A stretch of DNA of 64,000 nt, taken from assembly GCF_003477705.1 (NCBI RefSeq), contig NZ_QUDV01000001.1:496001-560000 (forward strand). Direction: 5' to 3'. The DNA is from Dorea sp. AF36-15AT (GTDB lineage Bacteria > Bacillota > Clostridia > Lachnospirales > Lachnospiraceae). Both the position numbers and the translations under genes were made by a program. A model generated the notes under the pieces. It saw nothing but the letters and a program-made list of their open reading frames with translations. It was not told the origin of the DNA and made no database searches. Shown here one piece after another: positions 9,152-18,814 of the stretch; position 1 is the stretch's first letter, and every line of letters begins with the position of its first letter.

Positions 9152-11474
9152 AACCTTACAGCAGGCATTAAAAATGGACCGGGAGAAGTTTAAAGTCCCA
9201 AGGTCTGTCCAGCAGGCAATTCCCATCCAGCGGATCTGGCCGGATGGGGTGTTCCAGTCCGGGACGAAATTTTCCAAATCCTTTCGGTTTTCGGATATCA
9301 ACTATGCCATTGCAAGTAAAGAAGATAAAACGGAAATGTTCTTAGATTACAGTGAGTTGTTAAATGCTTTGGATTCCGGCGCATCTGCTAAGATCACCCT
9401 GAACAACAGAAGAATCAATAAGGAAGAGTTTGAAGCCTCCCTGCTGTTGCCGGTGAAAGAGGACGGGCTGGATGAATACCGGAAGGAATACAACGAAATG
9501 CTGTTATCCAAGGTCAGCGGCACCAACAACAGCATTTATCAGGAACGGTATCTGACGGTCAGTGTCCATAAGAAGAACATTGATGAGGCAAGAACCTATT
9601 TTGCCCGTGTGGGAACGGATATCATCACCCATCTGAGCAAGCTGTCCTCCATTGGGGAAGAACTGGATGCGGAACAGCGCCTGCAGATTTTCCGGGATTT
9701 CTTCCAGGCAGATGAACCCCAGTGCTTTCCCTTTGATATGAAAGCCTTTGCCAAAAAAGGGAGCAGTTTCAAAGACTGGATTTGTCCCCAGTCCATGGAG
9801 TTTTCCAAAGACTGTTTCAAGATCAATGAGCGGTACGGACGGGTGCTGTATATGCAGGATTATGCCAGTTATGTAAAGGATGACATGATTTCGGAGTTAT
9901 GTGATTTGAGCCGGGATCTGATGCTGTCCATCGACATTCTCCCAGTGCCAACAGACGAAGCAGTGCGTGAGATCCAAAACCGTCTGCTCGGTGTGGAGAC
10001 GAACGTGACCAATTGGCAGAGACGCCAGAATGCTAACAATAACTTTTCCGCCATTGTGCCCTATGATATGGAACTACAGAGAAAGGAAACCAAAGAGATG
10101 CTGGATGACCTGACCACAAGGGATCAGCGGATGATGTTCGGCATCCTTACCATGGTGCATATGGCAGACAGCAAGAAACAGTTGGATTCGGATACGGAAA
10201 GCATCTTATCCGTGGCAAGAAAGCATTTGTGCCAGATGGCAACTTTGAAGTGGCAGCAAGTGGATGGCTTGAATACGGTACTGCCTTATGGCATCCGAAA
10301 GATCAATGCCCTTCGTACCTTGACCACAGAGTCCACTGCAGTATTGATCCCGTTCCATACCCAGGAGATCATGCAGCCGGGTGGTATTTACTATGGGCAG
10401 AATGCGGTGAGCAAAAATATGCTGGTGGCAGATCGGAGAAAACTTCTGAACGGAAATTCTTTCCGTCTGGGTGTCAGCGGTTCGGGAAAAAGTTTCTCGG
10501 CAAAAGAAGAGATTGTGGATCTTGCCCTGTCTACGGAAGATGACATCCTCATCTTAGATCCGGAGTCCGAGTTCGGTTCTTTGGTAGAAGCGCTGCATGG
10601 GGAAGTGATTACGATTTCCGCTACATCCAACACCCATCTGAATGCACTGGATATGGATTCTGCCTATGGCAATGATAAGAATCCGCTGATTGAAAAGTCG
10701 GAATTTATCCTGTCTTTGTTTGAGCAGTTAGTAGGGGCAGGAAATCTGTCTGCCAAGGAGAAATCCATCCTGGACCGCTGTACGGCAGATGTGTACCGGG
10801 ACTATATCCGGAGCGGTTACCAAAGCGAAGCGCCCACCTTGAAAGACTTGTACCGCCAGCTCATGCTCCAGCCGGAAGAAGAGGCCAGAGGACTTGCATT
10901 GTCTTCGGAACTGTTTATCAATGGAAGTCTCAATACCTTTGCACAGAAAACCAATGTGGATACGAAGAACCGTATCATTGCCTATGATATCCGGGAACTG
11001 GGAGAGCAGCTCATGCCCCTGGGGATGCTGGTTACTTTGGACAGTATTTTCAACCGTGTGATCCAGAACTGGAAGAGAGGAAAGACTACCTGGATCTTTG
11101 CTGATGAGTTTTATCTATTGTTCCGGTACCAATATAGCGCTGACTTTTTCTACCGCCTCTACAAGAGGATTCGTAAATACCAGGGATTTGTCACAGGTTT
11201 AACGCAGAACGTAGAAGAACTGTTAAAATCCGATACCGCAAGGCTGATGCTGGCAAACAGTGAATTCCTGATTCTTTTAAATCAGGCAACCACAGACCGG
11301 GATGAACTGGCTTCCCTTTTGAATATTTCCGAGAACCAGTTATCCTACATCACCAATGTAGGCGCAGGAAAGGGACTGATCCGGTGTTCCGGAAATCTGG
11401 TGCCATTTGAGAACAGCTTCCCGAAGAATACGAAGCTGTACCGCTTGATGACAACGAAACCGGGAGAGTGTTAG
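9144..11474 (+). CDS. VirB4-type conjugation ATPase
   Basis: 776-residue ATPase that powers the type IV channel. Walker A GVSGSGKSF lies near residue 443, ILDPESEFGSLV follows, and a Walker B-like TWIFADEFYLLF is near 650, with the TGLTQNVEELLKSDTARLMLANSEF motif typical of VirB4. The start is taken as TTG 9144 because AAGGAG (9130-9135) is 8 bases upstream; GTG 9135 or 9138 would overlap that site. It follows PrgI with an 8-base overlap. A hairpin at 11491-11526 separates it from the next gene. Confidence 0.85.
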   Translation: MIKTLQQALKMDREKFKVPRSVQQAIPIQRIWPDGVFQSGTKFSKSFRFSDINYAIASKEDKTEMFLDYSELLNALDSGASAKITLNNRRINKEEFEASLLLPVKEDGLDEYRKEYNEMLLSKVSGTNNSIYQERYLTVSVHKKNIDEARTYFARVGTDIITHLSKLSSIGEELDAEQRLQIFRDFFQADEPQCFPFDMKAFAKKGSSFKDWICPQSMEFSKDCFKINERYGRVLYMQDYASYVKDDMISELCDLSRDLMLSIDILPVPTDEAVREIQNRLLGVETNVTNWQRRQNANNNFSAIVPYDMELQRKETKEMLDDLTTRDQRMMFGILTMVHMADSKKQLDSDTESILSVARKHLCQMATLKWQQVDGLNTVLPYGIRKINALRTLTTESTAVLIPFHTQEIMQPGGIYYGQNAVSKNMLVADRRKLLNGNSFRLGVSGSGKSFSAKEEIVDLALSTEDDILILDPESEFGSLVEALHGEVITISATSNTHLNALDMDSAYGNDKNPLIEKSEFILSLFEQLVGAGNLSAKEKSILDRCTADVYRDYIRSGYQSEAPTLKDLYRQLMLQPEEEARGLALSSELFINGSLNTFAQKTNVDTKNRIIAYDIRELGEQLMPLGMLVTLDSIFNRVIQNWKRGKTTWIFADEFYLLFRYQYSADFFYRLYKRIRKYQGFVTGLTQNVEELLKSDTARLMLANSEFLILLNQATTDRDELASLLNISENQLSYITNVGAGKGLIRCSGNLVPFENSFPKNTKLYRLMTTKPGEC

Positions 11475-11490
11475 TCGAAAAGATATTTTT

Positions 11491-11526
11491 AGGGTGCTGT
11501 TGGAATTTCTTCGGCAGCATCCTTTT
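11491..11526 (+). terminator. hairpin with T-run after virB4-like gene
   Basis: AGGGTGCTG pairs with CAGCATCCT (one G-U pair) and is followed by TTTT. It sits 17 bases after the VirB4 stop and before the next ribosome site. It is probably a partial terminator or an mRNA processing/stability element inside the operon, because the next gene has no obvious promoter. Confidence 0.5.
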
Positions 11527-11544
11527 GGGAAGGAGGGAATGTAA

Positions 11545-12345
11545 ATGGAAGAAGGACAAACAGTAGAAATCCAGGAAACGAGAGAACCGCTTCGGGAGCA
11601 GGGCAGTATCCGGGCATTGCTGGAACTTTTGGAACAACAGGGCATGAATCAGGAAAAAGGGGATGTGCTCCGTATGGCAGACTATATTGATTCTATGGAA
11701 ATGCAGCTGGGAACTGTCCTAAAGGAATTGGGAGAGGTGAAGAAGCAATTGGGTGTGATGCAGGAAAGCAAGGTCAAACTCTTTGCGGTGAACACAATCC
11801 AGAAGGCGGAACATCAGGTGCAAACACTTCGTTTTCAGGTGGGAGAATTTAAGACAAAGTTTGTGAAACGTGCAGAGCAGGCAGTTGTTGATTTTAAAGA
11901 AAAGGGGAAAGATGCCCTTGCCTCTGCGGTAAAGGGAATGCACCTTACGCAGGGATTACAAATACTTCAGTCTTCTCTGCACAGCATGATGCTGTCGATG
12001 GATCAAAAGATTGACCGTCTGGGAAGTATGGCGGAAGAACTGCATGTTGCCAAAGGGCATCTGCGGAATGCATTTCTGGAAGCGGGTGGAAAAGAGGTGC
12101 GAAAGCTCACAGAACGCAATCCCGAACAGGGAATCATCTTTCAAACCCAGAAGGTGTTATTCCAATCCATGCGGAGTATCCATAAGCTGGAACAGAAAAC
12201 GGAGCGATTGCAACAGCAGATAGGGAAGCTGGAAGCAAGAGAAGGAAAACAACCGTCTGTGAAGGATACCCTGCAGAAACTGAGACAGGAACCACACCCT
12301 TTGAAGTTTGGTAAAGAAGAAAAACAGAAGTCTGCGGTTCGATAA
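11545..12345 (+). CDS. coiled-coil conjugative-element protein
   Basis: 266 residues, almost wholly helical with long heptad-like stretches (about 45-75, 100-145 and 195-240) and no membrane segment. It resembles uncharacterised proteins found after VirB4 in Lachnospiraceae elements; I believe these are classed as DUF6674 but cannot confirm it. GGAAGGAGGG precedes ATG 11545. A structural or scaffolding job in transfer is possible, with no direct evidence. Confidence 0.6.
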   Translation: MEEGQTVEIQETREPLREQGSIRALLELLEQQGMNQEKGDVLRMADYIDSMEMQLGTVLKELGEVKKQLGVMQESKVKLFAVNTIQKAEHQVQTLRFQVGEFKTKFVKRAEQAVVDFKEKGKDALASAVKGMHLTQGLQILQSSLHSMMLSMDQKIDRLGSMAEELHVAKGHLRNAFLEAGGKEVRKLTERNPEQGIIFQTQKVLFQSMRSIHKLEQKTERLQQQIGKLEAREGKQPSVKDTLQKLRQEPHPLKFGKEEKQKSAVR

Positions 12346-12375
12346 AGAGAAGTTTTTCAAAGGGAGGTGAAATCC

Positions 12376-12723
12376 ATGAAAGAAAAAACAACCATTACGT
12401 TTCTTGCAGCGGAGTGCGGGGAGTTCCATGGGATGGGGGAATGTATCGAATGTACATCTTTAAAAGAAGCATTCCGGCATTACCAGAGATTTTGCAAACG
12501 TTCCCCTCAGATGCTCCCGTCTTTGGAATTTTCCCTGCACCATGCAGAGGATCCTCTGTATAACGAGGGAGAATATCCATTAGTTACCGGGGAGAAGGGA
12601 AAAGAGTTATTATCCTATGTTCCCTATTATGCCAATCATCCGCTGGTGCAGGAAGCGGTAAGGGAACTGGAACAGCTGGAGAGTCAGCAGAAGAAAACAA
12701 AAAAACGGGGAAGGGAACGTTAG
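12376..12723 (+). CDS. small soluble protein, unknown function
   Basis: 115 residues from ATG 12376, chosen because GGGAGGTG lies 6 bases upstream; the in-frame GTG 12367 is inside that site. A small mixed alpha/beta start (TTITFLAAECGEF, ECIECTSLKEAFRHYQRF) resembles domains that occur inside large polyvalent element proteins, but I cannot name one. The C-terminus is basic. It lies in the conjugation operon just before the wall hydrolase. Confidence 0.55.
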   Translation: MKEKTTITFLAAECGEFHGMGECIECTSLKEAFRHYQRFCKRSPQMLPSLEFSLHHAEDPLYNEGEYPLVTGEKGKELLSYVPYYANHPLVQEAVRELEQLESQQKKTKKRGRER

Positions 12724-12750
12724 AAAGTACAAAAGATGGGAGGTGTGTGA

Positions 12751-14460
12751 TTGAAAGAGATCAAAGAAAAAGTGCGGGATCAAAGTCCGAAGATCCGTAA
12801 TCCTGCCTCCCGGCTTCCAAAGGAACTGGTGCGTTCTGCGATGCTGGAAGCAAAAGAAAAGTCCAGCATCATGACAGATAAGCTCGGAAGAGAAACGGGA
12901 GAGGAATCCCCGGTAGAATATGCCGGAAACCGCATCCAGCGTGTGGAACAGCGCATGGGAAGGGAAAGTGCTTCGGCAGCCTATCGTGGCGGTAAGAAGC
13001 TGGTGGTAAAAACTTATGAGAAGTTAAAGGAGCAGAAACAAAAGCAGAGAGAAGCTGCGACAGCCCCTTTGGACGGAGAAACAGGAACAGGTGGCACATC
13101 CGCCCAGGCAGGGCAGACAAAGGCAAAGAAAGGGCGAACAGAAGCCAAAAGAAGCATTAAGGTCAAGCCGGAAGCCGAAAAAACAATAAAAGAAGCTGGA
13201 AATCGGACGGTAAAAACAGCGCCCCGTGTGGTGAAAGCCTCTCCGGTTTCTTCCCAAAAGGTGAAAACCCAGGCAGTCTTACAGAAGAAACAAGCACTCA
13301 AATCCATGAAAGCAGCCAGGGAAGCGAAACGAGCCGCCATGCACTCGGTTCAGACTGCCAAGCAAAGTGCAAAGACTGCAAAGGCAACCGGAAGAGGATT
13401 GAAAGCCATGGCAGAAGCCGCCGCTCATGCAGTGAAAGCTGCATTTGCAGCACTGATGGCAGGTGGAGGCGCAGTGTTTGTCGTTCTGATTCTGATTGTG
13501 GGGATCATTGGGGGTGCAGCCTTTTTGGGAAAATCCCAGAGCAGTGAGGCATTAAGCGCAGAAGTGCTGGCACATACACCTGCCATTCAAAAGTATGCCA
13601 GTGAATTTGGAATCCCGGAATATGTCCCAGCAATCCAAGCCATTATGATGCAGGAAAGCGGAGGCAGGGGAACCGATCCCATGCAGGCCAGTGAGTGTCC
13701 TTATAACACCCAGTATCCCAATACCCCCGGTGCGATTCAGGATGCTGACTATTCCATCAAGGTGGGGATACAGTATTATGCAGATTGTGTCCGGGAATCC
13801 GGATGCCAAAGCCCACAGGATATGGACAAGCTGAAACTCAGTTGGCAGGGGTATAATTATGGGAATGGATATATCTCGTGGGCGTTGGAAAAGTTTGGCG
13901 GTTATAGTGAAGCCAATGCGCTGCAGTTTTCCCAGGAACAGGCAGCCGCCCATGGCTGGTCTGGGTATGGGGATCCGGAGTATGTGCCTCATGTGATGCG
14001 GTATTATTCCGGCGGAGGTTGGTTTACCGGACTTTTTGGAAACGGACAGCTTGTCACCATTGCAAAAAGTCAGCTTGGAAATGAAGGCGGAGAGAAGTTC
14101 TGGTCATGGTATGGATTTGACAGCCGGGAGGAATGGTGTGCCTGCTTTGTCAGCTGGTGTGCTGATCAGGCAGGGTTGATTCAGAAAGGAGCAGTACCAA
14201 AGTTCTCCCTTTGTACTGCAGGCGTAGATTGGTTTCAGGAGAAAGGAAAATGGCAGAGTGGCGGGAATGTTCCGACACCAGGGACTATCATCTTTTTTGA
14301 TTGGAATCATGATGGATCCAGCGATCATGTGGGAATCGTAGAAAGCTGCGATGGAACTACGGTACATACGATTGAGGGAAACAGCGGAGATGCGGTAAAG
14401 CAGAACAGCTATACGGTGAATTCCCAGTCGATTCTGGGGTATGGGCTGGTAGCTTATTAA
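12751..14460 (+). CDS. bifunctional peptidoglycan hydrolase (lysozyme-like plus CHAP)
   Basis: 569 residues. A long basic Ala/Lys-rich cytoplasmic segment (1-230) is followed by one membrane helix (about 233-256), a CwlT-like lysozyme domain (about 268-415, with catalytic-type E in MMQESGGRG) and a C-terminal CHAP amidase/endopeptidase domain (about 430-569) with cysteine in EEWCACFVSWC and the DHVGIVE histidine. It cuts the cell wall to let the transfer apparatus through. The start is TTG 12751 with GGGAGG 7 bases upstream. The unusually long cytoplasmic basic segment may tie the enzyme to the channel ATPases (inference). It ends the conjugation operon. Confidence 0.85.
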   Translation: MKEIKEKVRDQSPKIRNPASRLPKELVRSAMLEAKEKSSIMTDKLGRETGEESPVEYAGNRIQRVEQRMGRESASAAYRGGKKLVVKTYEKLKEQKQKQREAATAPLDGETGTGGTSAQAGQTKAKKGRTEAKRSIKVKPEAEKTIKEAGNRTVKTAPRVVKASPVSSQKVKTQAVLQKKQALKSMKAAREAKRAAMHSVQTAKQSAKTAKATGRGLKAMAEAAAHAVKAAFAALMAGGGAVFVVLILIVGIIGGAAFLGKSQSSEALSAEVLAHTPAIQKYASEFGIPEYVPAIQAIMMQESGGRGTDPMQASECPYNTQYPNTPGAIQDADYSIKVGIQYYADCVRESGCQSPQDMDKLKLSWQGYNYGNGYISWALEKFGGYSEANALQFSQEQAAAHGWSGYGDPEYVPHVMRYYSGGGWFTGLFGNGQLVTIAKSQLGNEGGEKFWSWYGFDSREEWCACFVSWCADQAGLIQKGAVPKFSLCTAGVDWFQEKGKWQSGGNVPTPGTIIFFDWNHDGSSDHVGIVESCDGTTVHTIEGNSGDAVKQNSYTVNSQSILGYGLVAY

Positions 14461-14491
14461 AAAGTGAGAAAAAATCAAAGAACGGATTGCA

Positions 14492-14520
14492 TTGTAGGAG
14501 TAGAGGAACAATGCTATAAT
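14492..14520 (+). promoter_or_regulatory. sigma-A-type promoter for the MmcQ-like gene
   Basis: TTGTAG at 14492-14497, a 17-base spacer and a perfect TATAAT at 14515-14520. It lies in the 155-base gap between the wall hydrolase and the next gene, so cargo transcription starts afresh here. Confidence 0.6.
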
Positions 14521-14615
14521 AGGAAAGGCGGGCAGGGCGCACGTCCTGCTTGCTGATAAATATGAAAAGTACAATCATGAGATTGATAAAATAGAGTCAT
14601 TGGGGAGTGGAATAT

Positions 14616-14978
14616 TTGAAACGGGAAGAGATTTTTGAATATGTAAAAAAGCAATATGGAACAGTTCCGGAATATCTTTGGAATAGTTCTCCAGAGAGTG
14701 CAATCCTCCGGCATAAGAATGGAAAATGGTATGCAGCTATTCTGCGAGTTGAAAAATCAAAACTGGGTTTGAAAGAGGAAGGAACCGTAGATATCATCAA
14801 TGTGAAATGTGAACCGGATATGGTTGGACTTCTGACACAGACCTACGGTTTTCTGCCAGGGTATCACATGAATAAGAAGTATTGGATCACCATGTTGTTA
14901 GATGGAAGTGTAAGTGAGGCGAAAATCTTAGACTTTTTGGATATGAGTTATGATTTGATAGATGGGAAGAAATATTGA
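14616..14978 (+). CDS. MmcQ/YjbR family protein
   Basis: About 120 residues with the YjbR/MmcQ (CyaY-like fold) pattern: REEIFEYVKKQYGTVPEYLW, a central strand pair (HKNGKWYAAILRV, VDIINVKC) and YHMNKKYWITMLLDGSVSEAKILDFLDMSYDLI. TTG 14616 is preferred because GGGGAG lies 8 bases upstream; GTG 14607 lies inside that site. The family is small, widespread and of uncertain function, sometimes called DNA-binding. Here it is the first cargo gene after the transfer genes. Confidence 0.8.
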   Translation: MKREEIFEYVKKQYGTVPEYLWNSSPESAILRHKNGKWYAAILRVEKSKLGLKEEGTVDIINVKCEPDMVGLLTQTYGFLPGYHMNKKYWITMLLDGSVSEAKILDFLDMSYDLIDGKKY

Positions 14979-15019
14979 TTTGTAAATAAATTTGAATGAT
15001 ATGCAGAGGATGAGGAAAT

Positions 15020-16819
15020 ATGAAAGCAATAAATATATATACATATTCAAGGATACAAGAGGATATGGCTACTGAATACGAAAATATTTTGTCACAAAGA
15101 TCAAAAAAATTAAATGTAAAAGTACAGGAGTTTGTTGCGATAAAAACTCTTGTTGATTTACTACTGGATATAGATATAGAGACAAAGCATTTTGAGAATT
15201 TTTTCGCTTCTTTTACGATAGAACAGATTGGAAAAGAATTTGATCTGATAAAACTTGATAAGGGTAAACTCGTTTTGAATATTGAGTTAAAAAGTGAAGA
15301 TGTAGGAGTAGATGTTATTCAAAATCAGTTAGAAAAGAACCGTTATTACTTAAAACATCTAGCCCCAGATGTACGCTTGTATACGTTTGTGGAATCTACA
15401 AAAGAATTATATAAATATACCTCTAAAGGAGTCAAAATTGTTGAATTAGAAGATTTAAAAGATACTATGGAGTTGCTTCAAAAGAGCCTTGGAGAAAACA
15501 TTGAATCATTGTTTCAGGCAAATAATTACCTTATTTCACCTTTAAATACACCGAGTAAATTTATGACTGGTGATTATTTTTTGACGAATCAACAACATGA
15601 TATAAAGAAAAAAATAGTCGATTTGATTCTATTAGATGATAAGGAACATATTTTAGGGATAACAGGAAAAGCGGGAACAGGTAAAACACTTTTGTTATAT
15701 GATATTATAAAGACGGTTGCAGAACAAGGTCTAAAATGTTGTTTAATCCATAGTGGTATTTTATGTAATGGGCATAAGACCCTAAATACGCAGTGGGAAA
15801 ATGTAAACATTTTCTCGGCAAAAGAATTAAATGGTGATGGAGCGGAAAGATTAAAAAAGTATCAATATATATTTGTGGATGAATCTCAAAGAATTTATAT
15901 ATCAGCATTCAAAAAAATATTAGAAGAAGTGATTTCTGAATCTAAAACGGTCATTTTTGCATATGATTATGTACAATCTTTATCAAAAGCAGAGGTGAAT
16001 CGAAATATTCCAGCCAAGTTAAAAGAAGTTGATGGATTTATAGAGTATATGTTGTCGGATAAAATAAGAACGAGTAAGGAGATTGCTTCTTTCACAAGAA
16101 CTATGATGAATTTGAATAATCGTGCAAGGGGATATATGGATTATTCTGATATTGATGTGTTATTTGCAAATAACACAGAAGAGGCAATGCAGTTAATTGA
16201 CTTGTATAACGAAAAAGGATATACATTTATATCCTATATACAATCAATGTATTATTCGAATTCTATTGATTTGTATCCAAATACTTATGATACACATCAC
16301 GTTATAGGGCAGGAATATGATAAAGTTATGATTATGATGGATGAAAACTTTAGATATGACCGAGAGAGAAGGATACAGGGAAAGGAACATCCCAACCCAG
16401 ATTTATTATTTTATAAATTATTGTATCAAGCTATTTCTCGTGCAAGAGAGAAATTGTGTGTGTTAGTAGTAGAGAATTATAAATTATTTTCTGCTATTCT
16501 AAATATAAAATTCGATATGTTATCTAGATATCAGTATAAAGAGAATCGTACAAATGTAACCCTATCAGTTAAAAAGTTAAATCGATTTACAAAACAGATT
16601 AAGGATAAGCTTCCAGGGTTAGAGAAGAATGATGCGATTACAATTTCAGAAACAGTAGATATGATAAATGATGAATTGATGGGAGCTGAATTGAAGAAAA
16701 AGGTTGTACGAAATGGTCTAAAACTATTGAATTTAATGCAGGAAAAATTGGAATGTGAAGAAATTTACGAATTGATATCAAATTATTGTGAGTATGTAGA
16801 AGCAATTAGCATTCCATAA
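15020..16819 (+). CDS. nuclease-helicase fusion, candidate defence protein
   Basis: 599 residues. The N-terminal ~190 include a PD-(D/E)xK-like core: FDLIKL near residue 74, then LNIELKS near 88-94 (D...E-x-K). An SF1/DUF2075-like helicase follows: Walker A GKAGTGKT near 215, Walker B FVDESQR near 287, a VIGQEYDKVMIM strand and the motif-VI-like YQAISRAREKLCVLV near 475. Clearly more AT-rich than the conjugation genes before it, with its own spacing (no overlap) and a strong terminator after it, as expected for a cargo gene. The domain layout is like that of single-gene nuclease-helicase anti-phage proteins; function here is inferred. An alternative is a DNA-repair or element-maintenance helicase. 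Confidence 0.7.
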   Translation: MKAINIYTYSRIQEDMATEYENILSQRSKKLNVKVQEFVAIKTLVDLLLDIDIETKHFENFFASFTIEQIGKEFDLIKLDKGKLVLNIELKSEDVGVDVIQNQLEKNRYYLKHLAPDVRLYTFVESTKELYKYTSKGVKIVELEDLKDTMELLQKSLGENIESLFQANNYLISPLNTPSKFMTGDYFLTNQQHDIKKKIVDLILLDDKEHILGITGKAGTGKTLLLYDIIKTVAEQGLKCCLIHSGILCNGHKTLNTQWENVNIFSAKELNGDGAERLKKYQYIFVDESQRIYISAFKKILEEVISESKTVIFAYDYVQSLSKAEVNRNIPAKLKEVDGFIEYMLSDKIRTSKEIASFTRTMMNLNNRARGYMDYSDIDVLFANNTEEAMQLIDLYNEKGYTFISYIQSMYYSNSIDLYPNTYDTHHVIGQEYDKVMIMMDENFRYDRERRIQGKEHPNPDLLFYKLLYQAISRAREKLCVLVVENYKLFSAILNIKFDMLSRYQYKENRTNVTLSVKKLNRFTKQIKDKLPGLEKNDAITISETVDMINDELMGAELKKKVVRNGLKLLNLMQEKLECEEIYELISNYCEYVEAISIP

Positions 16820-16913
16820 ACATATAACAGCAGTTCTAACTCGGAAGAAAAAGTAGAACATAACGATATCTTGATGATAAAATTGGATTTGTAATTTAAT
16901 GTTTTAAAAGCTG

Positions 16914-16949
16914 AAAGAAGATGTGTTTTATAGATACATCTTCTTTTTT
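16914..16949 (+). terminator. rho-independent terminator after nuclease-helicase
   Basis: Perfect 11-bp stem AAAGAAGATGT / ACATCTTCTTT with an 11-base loop and a TTTTTT run. Confidence 0.85.
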
Positions 16950-17006
16950 GCGTTCCAAAAGATTTTTAAGATTTCAAAAAGAAAATCATAAATTTTTCAA
17001 TCTGTA

Positions 17007-17035
17007 ACATTTCTAGGACATTTCTGTTGTAAAAT
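17007..17035 (+). promoter_or_regulatory. tandem ACATTT operator and -10, before response regulator 1
   Basis: ACATTT at 17007-17012 and 17018-17023 (11 bp apart) and a TAAAAT -10 at 17030-17035, exactly 6 bases after the second copy. The same layout recurs at 23075, 26345, 28194, 33916 and 40174. Here the inter-repeat bases are CTAGG rather than CTGTG or CTGCA. No normal -35 is visible, as expected for activator-dependent promoters of OmpR-type regulators. Confidence 0.75.
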
Positions 17036-17079
17036 AAGAATTGGAATGATAGCAAAATGATCGTAAAGGATGAAAAGGA

Positions 17080-17769
17080 ATGAAACAGATTTTAATCGTA
17101 GAAGATGATGAACTTTTGAATAAAATGTTGGTTTACAACCTACACTCAGAATCCTATGGGATTGTTTCGGTGGAAACGGTAAAAGAAGCCATGGAAGTAT
17201 TAAAAAGCCAACCGTTTGATCTGGTACTATTGGATATTAATCTTCCTGATGGAAATGGATATGAAATTGCAAAAACAATCCGGGATAAATATAGTGATAC
17301 CATTGTAATCTTTTTGACCGCAAATGACCGGGAAAGTGATGAGATCCGAGGATATGAACTTGGAGCAGTAGATTATATTACAAAACCTTTTTCCATCCAT
17401 TCCCTGCAGAGAAAAGTAGAAAATGTACTGCGTATGATGCGGCATCATGTAGCTATGCAGGATGTCTTTGATGATGGCAGGCTGTTTTTAAATTTTGCAG
17501 AGCAGACAGCTATGCTGGGTGGGAAGCCATTAACCTTATCGACTTTGGAATTACGGATGCTGAACCTGTTCTGCCAGAACCGCAATCGTGTATTAACAAG
17601 AAAGCAGTTGTTGGAAAAAATATGGGACTGCACAGAAAATTATGTGGACGAGCATACGTTAACGACAACGTTAAGCCGCATCCGGGGAAAGATTGAGACA
17701 GATGGAACGGTATATATCAAAACCGTATATGGCATGGGGTATAAATGGACCGGGGGTGAAACAGCATGA
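17080..17769 (+). CDS. OmpR-family response regulator 1
   Basis: 229 residues: receiver domain with acidic pair EDD (8-10), phosphoacceptor D in VLLDINLPDG (about 52), the conserved lysine in DYITKPF (about 102), and a C-terminal winged helix (about 130-225, ending KTVYGMGYKWTG). It overlaps the kinase start by ATGA. A paralogue lies at 26412. It probably binds the 11-bp-phased ACATTT repeats found before its own gene and the ABC genes (inference). This is the typical regulator of peptide-antibiotic-responsive ABC transporters in Firmicutes. Confidence 0.85.
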   Translation: MKQILIVEDDELLNKMLVYNLHSESYGIVSVETVKEAMEVLKSQPFDLVLLDINLPDGNGYEIAKTIRDKYSDTIVIFLTANDRESDEIRGYELGAVDYITKPFSIHSLQRKVENVLRMMRHHVAMQDVFDDGRLFLNFAEQTAMLGGKPLTLSTLELRMLNLFCQNRNRVLTRKQLLEKIWDCTENYVDEHTLTTTLSRIRGKIETDGTVYIKTVYGMGYKWTGGETA

Positions 17770-18794
17770 TAGGAAAGAAAACCTCTGTAAAAAAGATGTT
17801 TTTTTGGATGACTGCCGGCATGGTATTCTCAATGACAGCAATCATATTGCTCTCCTTCTTTCTGACCAAAAATATCGCAGTGTTATGGGTTGGGCTGGCA
17901 TTAACAGTCTGCGCAGCACTGTGGATGCTTTTTATGGTACAACTGTTGGGAATGAGACTGTCAAATTTTACTTCTGAACTGTGCCAGATCTTGGATGACA
18001 TGATGAACCGCAGTCAGGAACCCGAAAATGTATCCGACAGAGAGACGATTTTTGCCCGTATCCATCACCGCCTGGTACGTCTGTATAATATCCTGCAGGA
18101 AAGCAACCGGAAGGTAGAAGCAGAGAGGCAGGAATTACAGTCCCTGGTGTCAGATATTTCCCATCAGGTCAGGACTCCGGTGAGCAACATGAAAATGATT
18201 GTAGATACACTTTTGACAAAATCCCTGGAAGAACAGGAGCAAAATGAGTTCTTGAAAAGTGTAAGAGGACAGATCAATAAGCTGGATTTTTTAATACAGG
18301 CATTGGTGAAAACCTCCCGTTTGGAAACCGGGGTGATTCAATTAGAAAAAGAAGATCACTTTATATATGATACGTTAGCGCAGGCTATGAGCGGAATCTT
18401 ATATTCCGCAGAGCAAAAAAAGATCCATGTATCAGTGGAATGTCCGGAGGATGTGTGTGTGTCCCATGACAGTAAGTGGACAGAAGAAGCGATTTTTAAT
18501 CTGTTGGACAATGCGGTAAAATATACCCCGACAGGGGGAAGAATCCATGTGTTTGTAGCGCAATGGGAAATGTATGTGGAGATAAAAGTATCCGATACTG
18601 GAAAAGGAATTTCAGAAAGCCATCAGGCATCTATTTTCAAGAGGTTTTACCGGGAAGAAGAGATTCATAATCAACCGGGTGTTGGAATCGGTCTTTATCT
18701 GACCAGGGAAATTGTGACACAGCAGGGCGGCTACGTTACGGTGGAATCACAGGTGGGAAAGGGATCGGCATTTTCTATTTTTCTGCCGAGATAA
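17766..18794 (+). CDS. sensor histidine kinase 1 (short-loop, membrane)
   Basis: 342 residues: two closely spaced N-terminal helices (about 12-35 and 38-60) with almost no extracellular loop, then a HAMP-like linker, an H box SDISHQVRTPVSN (H near 135) and HATPase motifs NAVKYTP, DTGKGI and GVGIGLYL. The lack of a sensor loop means it likely senses through the membrane or through the ABC transporter next to it, as in Bce-type modules (family knowledge). Translationally coupled to regulator 1 (ATGA). Paralogue at 27098. Confidence 0.85.
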   Translation: MIGKKTSVKKMFFWMTAGMVFSMTAIILLSFFLTKNIAVLWVGLALTVCAALWMLFMVQLLGMRLSNFTSELCQILDDMMNRSQEPENVSDRETIFARIHHRLVRLYNILQESNRKVEAERQELQSLVSDISHQVRTPVSNMKMIVDTLLTKSLEEQEQNEFLKSVRGQINKLDFLIQALVKTSRLETGVIQLEKEDHFIYDTLAQAMSGILYSAEQKKIHVSVECPEDVCVSHDSKWTEEAIFNLLDNAVKYTPTGGRIHVFVAQWEMYVEIKVSDTGKGISESHQASIFKRFYREEEIHNQPGVGIGLYLTREIVTQQGGYVTVESQVGKGSAFSIFLPR

Positions 18795-18814
18795 AGAAAT
18801 ATATGGAGGATACT

